DNA of 64,000 nucleotides, taken from Prevotella sp. UBA2755. Its GTDB lineage: Bacteria; Bacteroidota; Bacteroidia; Bacteroidales; Bacteroidaceae. Numbering within the stretch: the stretch's first letter is position 1; each line of letters begins with the position of its first letter. The notes under the pieces were generated by a model that was not told the DNA's origin, searched no databases, and worked only from the letters and a program-made list of their open reading frames with translations. The position numbers and the translations under genes were made by a program. Location of the stretch: NCBI GenBank assembly GCA_002353225.1, contig DEJF01000025.1:3451-67450 (forward strand), read 5' to 3'. Shown here piece after piece: positions 62,929-64,000 of this stretch.

Positions 62929-63729
62929 TTACAAGATGATCCGTTCCAGATCATCCGGCACACAGACTTTCCCACTGAACGCAGACTGAGCCTCAGCAGT
63001 ATATCGCTCACGACGGGTGTCAAGGGTCTTGTCCTCTGTATGGTAGAGTATGAGATTCTTAACATGAAGACTCTCAGCAAGACGCGCCGCATCGAGTGCC
63101 GTACTGTGATGCTTCTCGTATGGCTTGAAACGGTCACGGTCCTCATACAGACAGAATGCCTCACTCATCAACCAGTCCGCATGTTCCGCATACTGCTGGC
63201 ATTGTGGACTATACGGCTCATCACCAAGACAACACAAACGCTGTCCGCCAGGTAATAATGCCAAGAAACCGAACTGGCGCTCCTTCGTAGACTGGATGTC
63301 GAAGCATTGCAGATGGATGTCGCCCACCTCGAAAGTGTCACCATCCTCCAGACAATGCATCGTCACGACACTGCCTATCCCAACGGTGATTTTCTTGGGT
63401 AATATCTGACTACATATTCCTGTCAGAAGGTCAAGTACTTTCTGATGACTCCATACACGAAGGGGACGGCGGAACTGTAATGCCATACGCATCATCCAGA
63501 CGCACCCCAGAAGATGGTCGGTATGGGCATGGGTGACAAACAAGTCTGTGATGTCCTCCAACTGAATACCAGCCCGCTCCAACTGAGCGAGTATCCCATT
63601 GCCGCCACCGGCATCCACCAGCAACACTGTTCCCCCTTGACTATGTAACGTAAAACAGGTGTTGTAACATCGGGTCACCAGCGCATTACCAGTTCCCAAC
63701 ATCGTAATATAGTTATTTGTCTGCATCAT
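62929..63729 (-). CDS. RNase Z-like metallo-beta-lactamase-fold hydrolase
   Basis: A 266-residue MBL-fold protein. Zinc ligands: HAHTDHLLG (HxHxDH), with later Asp in CCLGDEPYSP and His in EKHHSTALDAARLAE. The layout (LGTGNALVTRCYNTCFTL at the N-terminus, phosphate-binding loops) is that of the RNase Z/ElaC and PhnP-like group. It might process tRNA 3' ends, but it is shorter than typical RNase Z and lacks an obvious exosite arm, so the substrate is uncertain. Confidence 0.8.
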   Translation of the reverse strand: MMQTNNYITMLGTGNALVTRCYNTCFTLHSQGGTVLLVDAGGGNGILAQLERAGIQLEDITDLFVTHAHTDHLLGCVWMMRMALQFRRPLRVWSHQKVLDLLTGICSQILPKKITVGIGSVVTMHCLEDGDTFEVGDIHLQCFDIQSTKERQFGFLALLPGGQRLCCLGDEPYSPQCQQYAEHADWLMSEAFCLYEDRDRFKPYEKHHSTALDAARLAESLHVKNLILYHTEDKTLDTRRERYTAEAQSAFSGKVCVPDDLERIIL

Positions 63730-63759
63730 CTGAAAAAATTCGGTTTCCTAAATCATCTG

Positions 63760-63791
63760 CAAAGATACATATAATTCTTCAATAATACAAA
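63760..63791 (-). promoter_or_regulatory. promoter of the RNase Z-like gene
   Basis: On the minus strand: TTTG (63788-63791), 20 bp, TATCTTTG (63760-63767); leader of about 25 nt. Confidence 0.8.
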
Positions 63792-63820
63792 ACAAAATCC
63801 AAAAACAGCCTAAGGCTTCA

Positions 63821-63846
63821 CCCCTCCCCCTTCGCCCCCAACCCCC
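63821..63846 (-). other. potential G-quadruplex upstream of the RNase Z-like promoter
   Basis: On the minus strand: G5, TT, G5, CGAA, G5, A, G4. Four runs of at least four G with loops of 1-4 nt, 30 bp upstream of the -33 box. Confidence 0.6.
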
Positions 63847-63918
63847 AACCTTCGACCTTCGACCTTAGACCTTCGACCCCCGACCTTAGCCCTTTCCCCC
63901 TCCCCCCTCGCCCCTCGA
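63835..63918. repeat. 7-nt tandem array, twelve units
   Basis: Twelve 7-nt units in register, e.g. CCCCCAA (twice), CCTTCGA (three times), CCTTAGA, CCCCCGA, CCTTAGC and CCCTCGA. C-rich on the plus strand with strong strand bias. No ORF or promoter is visible in it. Confidence 0.85.
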
Positions 63919-63932
63919 AGGTGCCGGCTTCG

Positions 63933-63955
63933 GAACAAAACAAGTTGTTTTGTTC
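63933..63955. repeat. 23-nt perfect palindrome
   Basis: GAACAAAACAA, G, TTGTTTTGTTC: 11-bp perfect arms around one base. AT-rich, no U-run. It could be an operator or part of a terminator of a gene beyond the window; the remaining ~45 bp to the window end show nothing. Confidence 0.6.
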
Positions 63956-64000
63956 TCCAAGAAGGCATCCCTTTCATCGATTAAGATCATCCTAATCGGA

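Overview
The window is chromosomal DNA of a Bacteroidetes bacterium, most likely a Prevotella-like member of the Bacteroidales. The promoters are of the Bacteroidetes type (TTTG, about 20 bp, TAnnTTTG). The tRNA genes lack an encoded CCA. Type IX secretion and gliding-type genes (porW/sprE-like, porX, gldH, porT-like) are present, together with families restricted to the phylum (BT_3928 family, DUF4834, DUF4923) and a BspA-type leucine-rich-repeat protein. Species cannot be read from the sequence alone. There is no rRNA, prophage, insertion sequence or CRISPR array. Nearly all of the DNA is ordinary core genome.

Layout. 1-5900: an AraC regulator with a small membrane protein, two secreted lipoproteins (one an alpha/beta hydrolase), an amidohydrolase fused to an ABM domain, and cca. 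6009-12088: a PAP2 phosphatase/beta-barrel fusion, then DUF1599 - BT_3928 fused in frame to triosephosphate isomerase - SPOR - folE, a membrane protein and tRNA-Pro(GGG). 12232-18601: aroA, a Cys-rich/PorW-like fusion ORF, porX and tsaE. 18636-24656: trxA and dnaE leftward, then psd-pssA (phosphatidylethanolamine synthesis) and a DUF4834 protein rightward. 24778-30774: pyrH, birA and tadA (the last two sharing a palindromic promoter), a lone receiver protein, and a pentose pair (sugar/H+ symporter and GH51 arabinofuranosidase). 30992-34709: metF, holB, ricT, gldH. 34712-41036 (leftward): the cell-shape operon purH(N-terminal domain)-mreB-mreC-mreD-mrdA-rodA. 41321-45395: an MNT/HEPN toxin-antitoxin pair bracketed by 30-bp direct repeats, then the BspA-like protein. 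45724-51616: DUF4923, tRNA-Met, a START-like protein, an LptF/G permease, ribBA and an aspartate aminotransferase. 51805-59370: exbB-exbD-exbD-tonB-pstS-like-TPR operon and a TPR sensor kinase. 59421-63729: ferredoxin, porT-like, a two-gene split 5'-nucleotidase, rplS, a small protein and an RNase Z-like hydrolase.

The points most worth a second look are: (1) the MNT/HEPN cassette, which appears to have been inserted between a promoter and the BspA-like gene; (2) a class of intergenic arrays with an exact 22-nt period at four unrelated loci, with arrays of 7-, 8- and 9-nt units elsewhere; (3) a symmetrical bidirectional promoter whose 16-bp arms end in the start codons of birA and tadA; (4) two in-frame gene fusions (BT_3928-TpiA and Cys-rich-PorW); and (5) a purH gene that stops exactly after the IMP cyclohydrolase domain. 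All calls were made by reading the sequence. No searches were run.
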